Shown one piece after another: positions 17,981 to 27,713 of a DNA stretch of 64,000 nucleotides (position 1 is the stretch's first letter; each line of letters opens with the position of its first letter). The translations under genes were made by a program, and so were the position numbers. The notes beneath the pieces were generated by a model. It made no database searches and had not been told where the DNA came from. It saw only the letters and a program-made list of their open reading frames with translations. The stretch comes from UBA12077 sp963665525 (GTDB lineage: Bacteria; Bacteroidota; Bacteroidia; Bacteroidales; UBA12077), in the NCBI GenBank assembly GCA_963665525.1, contig OY762280.1:2232001-2296000 (forward strand), in the 5' to 3' direction.

Positions 17981-19408
17981 TTATTGCATCCACCATATAT
18001 CTGTAGTCAATAAATCTGGACCTTGCGCAGCAACTGCAGCATCATAATTTGCTGCATTTACAGATGTTTCGATTGGAGGATAGTTATATCTAGAAGGAAT
18101 AGCATCAACAACTGCATCAATTGGTAATGTTAAAACTGGATAACCAGTTCTTCTCCATTCTGTCCATGATTCGATTCCTTGATCAAACATGGCAATCCAA
18201 TTTTGCTCTGCTATTTGCTGTAAAGCATTTACAGAAGTATATGCAACACCACTCTCAAGTATGTATGAAGCATATGATTCTTCAATGTCGTTAAATTCAA
18301 ATGCAGCACGAATACCTTCATTATAATAAGTTTCGGCATTTCCTGAAATGTAACCCTTAACAACTGCTTCTGCCATTAAGAAATTTAATTCAGAATATGA
18401 CATAAATGTTCCAGGTAAATTAGGATTTAAATAGAATTCTCCTATTCCAGATACATTATCATAGTTCCAGTCATCATTTGGAACACCATTAATTCCTGAT
18501 GGTTTACCTCTAATTTCACCTTCGCTATTTTCAGCTGCATATATTGGCAGACGAGGATCATTTAAAGTTTCCATTTTTTCTACAAGAACCTGATTTACTT
18601 TATATTCTAATCTTGTTCTAAATATTACAGTTTCATAAATTGGGTTTGCATTAGGATTTGCATCTAAATAAACAAGATTTGCATTATCAGCATTTGATTC
18701 AAATATTTCTCTATTTGAAACGATATCTTGTAAGTCAGCTGCAACATTCTGAACACCTGATATTCTCATTAAACAACGGAATTTTAATGAGTTTGCAAAT
18801 TTTAACCAACCTTCTGCACTTCCACCATAAACTACATCAGCAGCAGCTGGAATATCACCAGTACCTGTTGATAATAAAAGGTTTGCAGTGTCAAGCATGT
18901 TTAAAATACCTGCATAAACAACATCTTGAGCATCATATGCTGGTTGGAAATTACTAGCATCAATAGCTTCTGTAAATGGAATCATACCAAAAACATCTGT
19001 TAATACAGAATAGCCATAAGCTTGAAGAACTATCGCAGCTCCTCTTGTGTAATCATTTCCTTCTTCTATTGCAAGATTTTCCATTGATTTTGCATCTGCA
19101 ATAACATCTTCATATAATCCTTGCCAAACAGTACCTTCAATAACACTGTTTCGCACCTGGAAACGAGCTTCTTCTTCGTAGTTTACCTTGGCCATTTGCT
19201 GAGCCCAGCAAGAACCCATGTCCATTCCTACAAACGAACTATACATAATATTTCCTGCATTCCTTGCAATATCAACTATAAGTAGCTCTGAAGGAATAGT
19301 TAAAGCATCATTAGGATTGCTATTTACATCTTCAAATCCACTATCGCAAGCGGTAAAGAATATCAAGCCTAATAGTACTGCTGTTATTAATATTTTTATC
19401 TTTTTCAT
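17981..19408 (-). CDS. SusD/RagB-like (SusD_2 type) outer-membrane lipoprotein, locus 2
   Basis: The 475-residue protein has a lipoprotein signal (LGLIFFTAC, lipid Cys21) followed by DSGFEDVNSNPNDALTIP. The segments YTRGAAIVLQAYGYSVLTDVFG, WLKFANSLKFRCLMRIS and SYSELNFLMAEAVVKGYI are typical of the SusD_2 branch, whose SusC partners often import peptides or other non-starch ligands. It starts 14 bp after susC ends. Confidence 0.88.
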   Translation of the reverse strand: MKKIKILITAVLLGLIFFTACDSGFEDVNSNPNDALTIPSELLIVDIARNAGNIMYSSFVGMDMGSCWAQQMAKVNYEEEARFQVRNSVIEGTVWQGLYEDVIADAKSMENLAIEEGNDYTRGAAIVLQAYGYSVLTDVFGMIPFTEAIDASNFQPAYDAQDVVYAGILNMLDTANLLLSTGTGDIPAAADVVYGGSAEGWLKFANSLKFRCLMRISGVQNVAADLQDIVSNREIFESNADNANLVYLDANPNANPIYETVIFRTRLEYKVNQVLVEKMETLNDPRLPIYAAENSEGEIRGKPSGINGVPNDDWNYDNVSGIGEFYLNPNLPGTFMSYSELNFLMAEAVVKGYISGNAETYYNEGIRAAFEFNDIEESYASYILESGVAYTSVNALQQIAEQNWIAMFDQGIESWTEWRRTGYPVLTLPIDAVVDAIPSRYNYPPIETSVNAANYDAAVAAQGPDLLTTDIWWMQ

Positions 19409-19422
19409 ATTCTTAAATCGTT

Positions 19423-22400
19423 TTAGAAGTTAATATTTATATTAAATCCTAAGCTTCTGGTTGATGGCATTTGACCAAATTCCTGACCTTGTTCAGCATT
19501 ATCACTACTGAATGAAGTTTCCGGATCAATATGAGGAACTTTTTTGTATAAAATAGCCAGATTTCTACCAACAAAACCTATCGATGCTTTCTTAAATGGA
19601 GTTCCTTCGAACCATTTGCTAGGAAGATCATAACTAATTACTAATTGTCTCCATTTTACATAAGATGCATCAAACACAGAGCTTTCAACAATTGAGTTAT
19701 CATAAGCAACCTGGTTGTAAGTTTTTGAAGAAACAACAACATTATTTGGTACATAAGATCCTGAAGCTTCGTCCCACATAACACCATCACCAACTAAACC
19801 ACTTTCTCTACCAAGAAGTGTTTCTTCAAGAACACCTGAATAACGTCCCCAAGTTGTTGTCATTGTATAAATATCACCTCCAAATTTACCATCGATTGTA
19901 GTATTTAAATTAATGCCTTTATAACTAACATTCATTGTAATACCACCACGCCAATCTGGTTGTATATTACCAATCACATCATATTCAGTTTCTTTTAATG
20001 GAACCCCATTTTCATGAATGATTTCACCATTATCGTCTCTTTGGTAAACAGGACCGTAAATTACACCCCAAGGTTGACCTTCACGTGCTTGTAGGTCCAT
20101 ATTCCATTGTCCACCAAGAACTAATGCTTCTAGTCCTCCTAAAGAAGTAACTTCATTTTCATTCTTATAATAGTTAATATCAAAGTCAACAACTAAATCT
20201 TTGGTTTTAACTGCTGTTATTCCTAACATCAATTCAATACCTTTATTCGTCATTTCTCCAATATTATCAAGAGCAGTAATATAACCAGATGCAGCAGAAA
20301 TCTCTACAGGAACAATTAGGTCTGTATTTGTTTCATTAAAGTATGTTGCATCTAATCTTAACCTGTTATTAAATAATCTTAAATCAAGACCAACCTCATA
20401 AGCAGTTTTTGATTCTGGCTTAATGTTAGGGTTATTTAACTGATCAGGGTTAAATAGTAATGAGTTACCTCCCCAAGGAACAACTGTAGTAGGTCTAAAC
20501 TCATAAGCTTGTTCTAACTGATATGGTTCTAATGCACCGATACCACCAACTTTTGACCAACCAACTCTAACCTTAGCGAAAGTTAAAACTGATGATTTCA
20601 TTTCTAATAAATCAGTGATAACAGCACCTAAGTTAACAGATGGATAGAAGAATGAGTTATTATCAATTGGTAATACTGAAGCCCAGTCATTTCTTCCTGT
20701 GAAATCTAAGAATATTGCATTTTTCCATGCAATTTGACCTTGTCCGTAGATACTGTTAATCTTACTTTCTTCAGTACGACTTTGAATTACTGTAGTTGAT
20801 CCAGCTTTTAAGTTAGCAAGTGTATAAACACCTGGTAATTCTAACTGAGGAGCTTCACCATATAAACGAGTATATTCTCTACTCATCATATTACCCCCAA
20901 CATTTAATGACAAATTGAAGTCAGAAAGAATCTCTTTGTTAAACATAATTAAAATGTCAGAGTTCGTTTCTGTATATCTTCTATCCGTAACATTATAATT
21001 ACCAAATGCAAACTCATTTGAACCATGAGCATGATTTTCAGTAACTTTAGAAGACCAAGTGTCAATAGATGATTTACCAACAACACTTAAATAATCAGTA
21101 AATTGATAAGAAATATTAACTCCTCCTAACATACGATCTTTTTTGTATGCATTCTTATTATTATCAAGTACCCAATAAGGGTTATTTTGGAACTGAGTAT
21201 TCCAGTTTAAAGGAGTACCTTCAGCTGCTGTTCCTGCAGGAGCCATTGGAAGATTATTATAATCTTTTAAAGCTGACCAATCAACGTTTCTCCCACCCCA
21301 AAGTGTTTGTTGTAATGGATTTTCATTGGTATAACCTATTGTTGGAAGGTTATCACTTTCAGATTTATTATAGTTTACATTAAATCCAGCTTTTAATTTA
21401 TCTGTAAAATTATAGCTAGCGTTACCAGAAACAGAATACTTTCTAAACTCTGTTGTTGGTATCATACCATCCTGATCCATATATCCTAAAGATAAACGAT
21501 AAGACATTTTCTCAGTACCACCAGTAAACGCTAGGTTATTATTAGAAGTAATACCTGTTTCATAGAAATCCTTTACATTATCTGGATGTGAAATCCATGG
21601 AGATGCTCCTCCATTATACTTATAGTTATCCCACTGAACAAATTCTAATCCAACGTCAAGAGGTGGTCCCCAACTTTCATCAACACCACCATCACCAACA
21701 GTACCATCAATCCATTCGAAATAATCATCGTTAGGACCTTGTCCATATGAATTCTGGAAACTAGGAATTACTAAAGGCTTTTCAAAAGTAGTTGTTGAGT
21801 TAAAAGAAACACCTATGTCTTTTGTTTTACTTGTTTTACCTGTTTTAGTCGTAATTACGATAACACCATTTGCAGCTCGAACACCATATAATGCCGCAGC
21901 ACTTGGGCCTTTTAAAACTGATAATGTAGCAATATCGTCAGGGTTAATATCAGCAATACCGTTTGGTAAGTCAAAACCACCACCATCGGTAGCTGTACCA
22001 TAGTTGGTATTATCTAATGGAATTCCATCCACGATAAATAATGGCTGAGTATTACCTGTGATGGATGAAGCACCTCTTAATTCAATTCTTGTAGAAGCAC
22101 CTACCGCACCAGAACTCTGTGTAATATTAACACCAGATACTTTACCTGAAAGCGAATTTACAACGTTAGCTTCACGAGCTTTAGTAAATTCCTCTCCACT
22201 TAAGTCCTGTACTGAATAACCTAGTGCTTTCTTTTCTCTTGAAATACCAAGTGCAGTTACTACAACTTCATCCATTTCAAGAACTTCAGCTTCTAATTGA
22301 ACATCAATTACAGAACGGCCATTAACTAGCACTTCTTGTGTTTTCATACCGACGAAGCTAAATACTAAGGCTTGAGCTTCACTTGGAACAGTCAAAGTAT

Positions 22401-22578
22401 ACTTTCCGTCCATGTCAGTAGTAGTACCAATAGTGGTATTATCTTTTACCACAACTGATACCCCAGGGATAGATAACCCGTCTTCTGCACCGGTTACCGT
22501 ACCCGAGATTTGCATTTGTGCCTGTACGCTAAAGCCTACAAACAACAAAAATGCAAGAAAAATTGTTAATTTCTTCAT
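19423..22578 (-). CDS. SusC/RagA TonB-dependent transporter, locus 2
   Basis: The start chosen is ATG 22578 (MKKLTIFLAFLLFVGF), because it aligns with the other SusC. An in-frame ATG seven codons upstream (MNLKFLS) is less likely. The 1051-residue protein has a signal peptide, CarboxypepD-like domain, DEVVVTALG TonB-box-like segment, plug (ITGNTQPLFIVDGIPLDN) and barrel, ending in an aromatic strand (LGFNININF). Only its leader and N-terminal domain closely match locus 1; the barrel differs, so the ligand is probably different. Confidence 0.95.
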   Translation of the reverse strand: MKKLTIFLAFLLFVGFSVQAQMQISGTVTGAEDGLSIPGVSVVVKDNTTIGTTTDMDGKYTLTVPSEAQALVFSFVGMKTQEVLVNGRSVIDVQLEAEVLEMDEVVVTALGISREKKALGYSVQDLSGEEFTKAREANVVNSLSGKVSGVNITQSSGAVGASTRIELRGASSITGNTQPLFIVDGIPLDNTNYGTATDGGGFDLPNGIADINPDDIATLSVLKGPSAAALYGVRAANGVIVITTKTGKTSKTKDIGVSFNSTTTFEKPLVIPSFQNSYGQGPNDDYFEWIDGTVGDGGVDESWGPPLDVGLEFVQWDNYKYNGGASPWISHPDNVKDFYETGITSNNNLAFTGGTEKMSYRLSLGYMDQDGMIPTTEFRKYSVSGNASYNFTDKLKAGFNVNYNKSESDNLPTIGYTNENPLQQTLWGGRNVDWSALKDYNNLPMAPAGTAAEGTPLNWNTQFQNNPYWVLDNNKNAYKKDRMLGGVNISYQFTDYLSVVGKSSIDTWSSKVTENHAHGSNEFAFGNYNVTDRRYTETNSDILIMFNKEILSDFNLSLNVGGNMMSREYTRLYGEAPQLELPGVYTLANLKAGSTTVIQSRTEESKINSIYGQGQIAWKNAIFLDFTGRNDWASVLPIDNNSFFYPSVNLGAVITDLLEMKSSVLTFAKVRVGWSKVGGIGALEPYQLEQAYEFRPTTVVPWGGNSLLFNPDQLNNPNIKPESKTAYEVGLDLRLFNNRLRLDATYFNETNTDLIVPVEISAASGYITALDNIGEMTNKGIELMLGITAVKTKDLVVDFDINYYKNENEVTSLGGLEALVLGGQWNMDLQAREGQPWGVIYGPVYQRDDNGEIIHENGVPLKETEYDVIGNIQPDWRGGITMNVSYKGINLNTTIDGKFGGDIYTMTTTWGRYSGVLEETLLGRESGLVGDGVMWDEASGSYVPNNVVVSSKTYNQVAYDNSIVESSVFDASYVKWRQLVISYDLPSKWFEGTPFKKASIGFVGRNLAILYKKVPHIDPETSFSSDNAEQGQEFGQMPSTRSLGFNININF

Positions 22579-22622
22579 AGATAAAAATTTTAGGTTCATA
22601 AATAGTTAATATAAAATATTCT
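22579..22622 (-). repeat. Conserved SusC leader (copy 2)
   Basis: This matches the leader at 15221-15263 with few changes. Here the minigene TAA is replaced by a sense codon, so the upstream ATG reads into the SusC frame as MNLKFLS. The rest of the gap to 22780 is AT-rich, and I see no clear promoter motif in it. Confidence 0.5.
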
Positions 22623-22780
22623 TCCCTGCTAATGTATAAAAAAAATGGAATAAACAAAAAAAACAGACAGGAATAAACCCAACTTTTTTAAATAATAATC
22701 AACATTTTATCCTACATTTTATCAAAAAACGATAATAATATCCTATTTTCATTTATCGTTTATTAATAATGTATTATCAT

Positions 22781-22817
22781 AAAATAAGCCCCGAATTAGT
22801 TAAAATTCAGGGCTTAA
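22781..22817 (-). terminator. Intrinsic terminator after ftcD
   Basis: On the minus strand AAGCCCTGAATT, a loop and AATTCGGGGCTT run into TATTTT. It is imperfect at one base pair. It separates ftcD from the SusC leader. Confidence 0.7.
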
Positions 22818-22847
22818 TATCTTATATATAAAACTCTACAAATGCTA

Positions 22848-24533
22848 TTAGAGCTTACTTTCCACAATTTCTAAGATTTCTTTTTCCAATTCCTCCGTAT
22901 TTTTATCTATTTCTTGTGCTTTTTTACTAACGGACTCTACAAATGTTTTATCTTCAAGGTCTCCAGAATTGATTTTTACATTTAAAAAAGCTCCTTTCAC
23001 ACAAGAACGAATTGCTAATGCTCCAACACCAGCATCTGAAACTGAATTTGGATTGCCAATTTCAGCCATAGCTTTCACAACTTCCAAGGCATTATATGCA
23101 ACTTCCATTACTCTAAAAGGCACCATGATAGCATTCTTTGTTGCATCCTGTATAGCTTCTTTCCTAGCCGCTTTCTCTTCGTCAGTTTTCTTAGGCAAAC
23201 CAAATGCATCCATAATTTTATTAAATGCATCGGTATCTTCATCAACCAATCGAACCAATTCAGATTGATATTTCATTCCTTTTTCAGCCCAATCTGAAAA
23301 TTCTTCCCAACGATCGTCCCATCCTCTTTTATGTGAAGATAAATTTGCAACCATAGTACCTAAAGCTACTCCCATTGCTCCCATATAAGCAGAAACAGAT
23401 CCTCCGCCAGGAGCTGGTGATTCTGATGCCGTTTCATCAGTGAATTCAGTTAATGTCATATCAACTAATTTCTTTTTCTTAGCATCAGCCGCTAACTTAT
23501 ATTCAATAATTTTTTCTTCTGGTTTAAATTCATACAGATCATCTAAACCAAGTGACTTAACTGCAATTTTAATAATCTCTTTCTCAGGAATTCCAACAGA
23601 TCTGTTTTGTTTTCTTAAGAAATACTTTCCTGCATCAATCATTGCTTGCAATGGAATCAATCCAACCAGCTCAGAACCTGAAACTCTTATTCCACGTTCC
23701 AGTGCTTTTTTGAAAACTTCATCATAAGCAATATGTACAGGAGTTACACTTATGTTAGTGAGGTTCATTGATATTTGAGCAACACCATATTCATCGATAA
23801 ACCAACCAATTGCTTTTACACATTTTAAAGAACCAGGAGTCCAAACTTTATTTCCTTTTTCATCTAAAACCACTTTTCCTGTAACAGGATCTCCCTCGCG
23901 TTTTACTCGTCCTTTTTCTCTAACATCAAAAGCAATAGCATTTGCTCTACGAGTAGAAGTTGTATTCAGGTTAACATTATAAGCTACAAGAAAATCTCTG
24001 GCACCCACTGCGGTAACACCAGCTTTTGCATTGAATTCTGCAGGGCCAAAATCTGGTTTCCATTCCGGCTTAGCTAACTTTTCTTTTAAACCTTCATATT
24101 CACCTGCTCTACAAACAGCTAAATTTCTTCTTTCATCTTTCAGTGCAGCATTTTCATAGCAATAAATTGGAATATGTAATTCTTCACCGATACGTTTTGC
24201 CAACTTGTGGGCATATTGAACTGTTTCTTCCATTGTAATATTTGAAACAGGAACCAAAGGACAAACATCTGTTGCACCAAAACGAGGGTGAGCTCCTTTG
24301 TGATTTCTCATATCTATTAATTCAGAAGCTTTCTTTACCGCAAGAAAAGCGGCTTCACAAACTTCTTCCGGTGTACCAACCATCGTAACAACAGTTCTGT
24401 TGGTAGCTTGTCCCGGGTCAACATCCAATAAACTAACACCTTCAACAGATTCTATTTCGTTCGTAATTTGCTTTATGATATCCATATTGTTCCCTTCGCT
24501 AAAGTTAGGAACACATTCAATTAGTTGTTTCAT
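22848..24533 (-). CDS. ftcD: Glutamate formimidoyltransferase / formimidoyl-THF cyclodeaminase
   Basis: The 561-residue bifunctional enzyme has the formiminotransferase half at about residues 1-320 (start LIECVPNFSEGNN; DPGQATNRTVVTMVG; HPRFGATDVCPLVP). The cyclodeaminase half is at about 355-555 (SPAPGGGSVSAYMGAMG). It moves the formimino group of formiminoglutamate to tetrahydrofolate and then deaminates it, the last step of one histidine degradation route. It lies 139 bp downstream of hutI in the same direction. Histidase and urocanase (hutH, hutU) are not in the window. Confidence 0.94.
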   Translation of the reverse strand: MKQLIECVPNFSEGNNMDIIKQITNEIESVEGVSLLDVDPGQATNRTVVTMVGTPEEVCEAAFLAVKKASELIDMRNHKGAHPRFGATDVCPLVPVSNITMEETVQYAHKLAKRIGEELHIPIYCYENAALKDERRNLAVCRAGEYEGLKEKLAKPEWKPDFGPAEFNAKAGVTAVGARDFLVAYNVNLNTTSTRRANAIAFDVREKGRVKREGDPVTGKVVLDEKGNKVWTPGSLKCVKAIGWFIDEYGVAQISMNLTNISVTPVHIAYDEVFKKALERGIRVSGSELVGLIPLQAMIDAGKYFLRKQNRSVGIPEKEIIKIAVKSLGLDDLYEFKPEEKIIEYKLAADAKKKKLVDMTLTEFTDETASESPAPGGGSVSAYMGAMGVALGTMVANLSSHKRGWDDRWEEFSDWAEKGMKYQSELVRLVDEDTDAFNKIMDAFGLPKKTDEEKAARKEAIQDATKNAIMVPFRVMEVAYNALEVVKAMAEIGNPNSVSDAGVGALAIRSCVKGAFLNVKINSGDLEDKTFVESVSKKAQEIDKNTEELEKEILEIVESKL

Positions 24534-24672
24534 CTTATATCTGATTTTTAATATTTAACAAATTTTGATTTTTAATGTGAGTATACCTTATATTATATAT
24601 CAAACTATGGATACCTAATACTATTCATTTTCCTGGGACGAAAATTTCTGTCCTTATATATTATATTATACA

Positions 24673-25914
24673 TTACGAAATTACTTTACCATTTAAAATC
24701 ACCTGATCAATTAAATTACTCGTATAAGCATATGGCATAAAATCATAAGTTGGAATTTCTTTGGTGATAAACACATTGGCTATCTTCCCTTTTGCTATAC
24801 TACCTAAAGAATCGCTTAATCCCATAGCATAAGCTCCATTTATTGTAGCTGCATGAATAACTTCCTCAGGTAACATTCTTAATTTTATAGTTCCCAAAGA
24901 CATGATAAACTTCATATTTCCCGATGGCGAAGATCCCGGATTATAATCAGAAGCTAGAGCTACAGGCAATCCTGCCTCTATCATTTTTCTAACCGGAGGA
25001 TCAACCATTCCTAAAAAGAAAGCAGCACCAGGAAGCAAGGTTGGCATGGTCTCTGAGTCTAAAAGGGCTTTTATTTCATCATCACCAGTAAATTCCAAAT
25101 GATCCACTGATAATGCATTGTATTTAACACCAACTTGTATTCCTCCCGAATAATCCAATTCATTGGCATGTATTTTTGGACGCATTCCATATTTCATACC
25201 TGCCATTAAAATACGATCTGTTTGTTCTACTGTAAAGAATCCTTTATCGCAAAAAACATCAATATAATCGGCTAAGTCCTCAGAAGCAACCACAGGAATC
25301 ATTTCGTTAATAACAAGATCTACATATTCATCTTGCTTAGCTTTATATTCTGCAGGAACAGCATGAGCACCAAGAAAAGTGGATTTTATAGTTATAGGAG
25401 TTGTTTCTTTTAATCGCTTAATAACTCTAAGCATCTTCACTTCATCTTCCGGAGTTAAACCATAGCCACTTTTTATCTCAACAGCTCCAGTACCAAATCC
25501 TATTATCTCGTTAATTCTTTGTAAAGCCTGTTCATATAAAGAATCTTCTGAAGTATTGTGTAATAATTTAGCTGAATTTAATATTCCACCTCCTCTTTTA
25601 GCTATTTCTTCATAAGATAAGCCCCGAATCTTATCCCCATATTCAATTTCTCTGCTCCCTGCATAAACCAAATGTGTATGAGAATCGCAGAAAGATGGAA
25701 AAACCATCTTACCACTAGCATCTATTACATCACCTTTAAAATCATCTTGATTAAGATTATTCATTTCTCCAAAATCAATAATCTTATCTCCATCTATTAA
25801 TAAATATGCATTCTCAATGGTTTTAAGACTTTGCATATCCTTACCTGCAACCCATTTAACAGGACTTTCTTCTACATTAATTAATGATTTAATATTCTTT
25901 ATTAAAATTGACAT
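24673..25914 (-). CDS. hutI: Imidazolonepropionase
   Basis: The 413-residue amidohydrolase has the metal-binding DSHTHLVYAG segment. HANELDYSGG, SVDHLEFTGDDE and ALASDYNPGSSPSGNM, typical of HutI, are also present. It opens imidazolone propionate to formiminoglutamate, the substrate of the downstream ftcD. The start gives an ILIKNIKSLI N-terminus as in homologues. The divergent neighbour is a membrane carrier, so the 175-bp gap may hold shared control. Confidence 0.94.
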   Translation of the reverse strand: MSILIKNIKSLINVEESPVKWVAGKDMQSLKTIENAYLLIDGDKIIDFGEMNNLNQDDFKGDVIDASGKMVFPSFCDSHTHLVYAGSREIEYGDKIRGLSYEEIAKRGGGILNSAKLLHNTSEDSLYEQALQRINEIIGFGTGAVEIKSGYGLTPEDEVKMLRVIKRLKETTPITIKSTFLGAHAVPAEYKAKQDEYVDLVINEMIPVVASEDLADYIDVFCDKGFFTVEQTDRILMAGMKYGMRPKIHANELDYSGGIQVGVKYNALSVDHLEFTGDDEIKALLDSETMPTLLPGAAFFLGMVDPPVRKMIEAGLPVALASDYNPGSSPSGNMKFIMSLGTIKLRMLPEEVIHAATINGAYAMGLSDSLGSIAKGKIANVFITKEIPTYDFMPYAYTSNLIDQVILNGKVIS

Positions 25915-26089
25915 CTTATTTTTTGATTTTCTATGTTATTAATTCTTTTTCAAGCAACTAAATTACAATAATATCTTAAAATGATTTGGTACGAAAATAC
26001 AAAAATCATTGCTATATAAATAAAAAATTTCCTGTTGTATAACTTATGTTCTATTTTTACCAACTCTTAAAATAAAAAGTGAAAAAACT

Positions 26090-27697
26090 ATGAAAAAGAA
26101 AAGGCCAATACCACACACATACGTAATTGTATTTTTTATCATTATTTTCTCAGCCATATTAACATGGTTTGTTCCAGGAGGGGAGTTTGACCGAGAAATT
26201 ATAACACTTAGCGATGGAACAACCAAAGAAGTAATTGTAAAAGATTCATTTCATTATACTGAAAATCAACCCCAAACATGGGAAGCCTTTTCAGCCTTTT
26301 TTGATGGTTTTGTTGATAAGGCCGATATTATCATCTTTATATTAATGATTGGTGGTGCATTCTGGATTATGAATGACAGTAAAGCCATTGATGTAGGAAT
26401 CTTCACTTTTCTTAAAAAGACTAAAAAAATAGAACACTTTAAATTGTTTAAGTTTCTAGGCATCGAAAACATTATTATCACTTTAATCATGATCATGTTC
26501 TCTATTTTCGGAGCTGTATTTGGTATGAGTGAAGAAACCATTGCCTTTGTCATTATTTTTGTTCCCCTGGCTCTATCCATGGGATACGATTCAATAGTAG
26601 GTGTTAACTTATGTTTTGTTGCGGCTGCTTTAGGTTTTGCCGGTGCTTTGCTGAATCCTTTTACTATAGGTATTGCTCAAGGATTATCAGGGATTCCATT
26701 ATTTACAGGAATTGAATATCGTTTTTTTACATGGATTGTATTAAATATTGTCGGAATTACATATGTTCTTAGATATGCCAAAAAAGTTAAGAAAAACCCG
26801 GAATCATCGCTTGTTTTTGAAGATGATAATAAGAATTGGAGAAGTAAAGAACACATCGATCCTGAACACATGAAATACTACACTCCTGTTTCTGCATGGA
26901 TTGTTTATGGAATATTATCGGTTATATTAATAATCATATCACTTATTAATACTCAAACAACATTATCCATAGGAAATTCATCAACTACATTAGCTATTAT
27001 TCCAATATTGACTGGTCTATTTATAATAACAGGACCATTGATGCTTAAAAAATCTGTACACTTTTTCATTTTAAACATTTTACTTTTTACTATCCTCTTT
27101 CTAATCATTGGCGTTATGGGTTATGGTTGGTATGTGATGGAAATTGCTACTTTATTTTTCGTTATGGGATTAGCATCAGGTATAGCCAATAATAAATCAC
27201 CAAATAATATCACAAAATTATTCTTAGATGGAGCCAAAGATATAGCATCAGCAGCTTTAATTGTTGGACTAGCAGGAGGTATTATCATTGTACTTCAAGA
27301 AGGTAAAATTATTGATACTATTTTACACTCTGTATCGCAATCAATGAAAACAATGGGAAAAGTAGGTTCTATAGGAATTATGTACTTAATTCAAACATTT
27401 ATAAATATTATCATACCATCGGGAAGTGCAAAAGCAGCCCTTACCATGCCTATTATGGCTCCTTTCTCTGATTTAATAGGGATTTCGCGACAAGCAACAG
27501 TTATGGCTTTTCAATTTGGAGATGGTTTTACAAATATGATTACTCCAACTTCTGGTGTTTTGATTGGTGTGCTTGGTGTAGCCAAAATTCCATATGAAAA
27601 ATGGGTAAAATGGGTAACACCATTTATGATCATTCTAGTTACCTTAGGTTTCTTATTGTTAATTCCTACTGTATTAATGGAATTAAGTGGTTTTTAA
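26090..27697 (+). CDS. YfcC-family inner-membrane carrier
   Basis: The 535-residue protein has about 12-13 hydrophobic segments and begins MKKKRPIPHTYVIVFFIIIFSAILTWFVPGGEFDRE, the start of the YfcC/DcuC-like family. Conserved stretches include FGAVFGMSEETIAF, FAGALLNPFTIGIAQG and the C-terminal NIIIPSGSAKAALTMPI. Members are annotated as amino-acid, peptide or C4-dicarboxylate carriers. The position opposite hutI suggests import of an amino acid such as histidine, but that is inference only. Confidence 0.85.
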   Translation: MKKKRPIPHTYVIVFFIIIFSAILTWFVPGGEFDREIITLSDGTTKEVIVKDSFHYTENQPQTWEAFSAFFDGFVDKADIIIFILMIGGAFWIMNDSKAIDVGIFTFLKKTKKIEHFKLFKFLGIENIIITLIMIMFSIFGAVFGMSEETIAFVIIFVPLALSMGYDSIVGVNLCFVAAALGFAGALLNPFTIGIAQGLSGIPLFTGIEYRFFTWIVLNIVGITYVLRYAKKVKKNPESSLVFEDDNKNWRSKEHIDPEHMKYYTPVSAWIVYGILSVILIIISLINTQTTLSIGNSSTTLAIIPILTGLFIITGPLMLKKSVHFFILNILLFTILFLIIGVMGYGWYVMEIATLFFVMGLASGIANNKSPNNITKLFLDGAKDIASAALIVGLAGGIIIVLQEGKIIDTILHSVSQSMKTMGKVGSIGIMYLIQTFINIIIPSGSAKAALTMPIMAPFSDLIGISRQATVMAFQFGDGFTNMITPTSGVLIGVLGVAKIPYEKWVKWVTPFMIILVTLGFLLLIPTVLMELSGF

Positions 27698-27713
27698 AAT
27701 TAAATGATCAACC

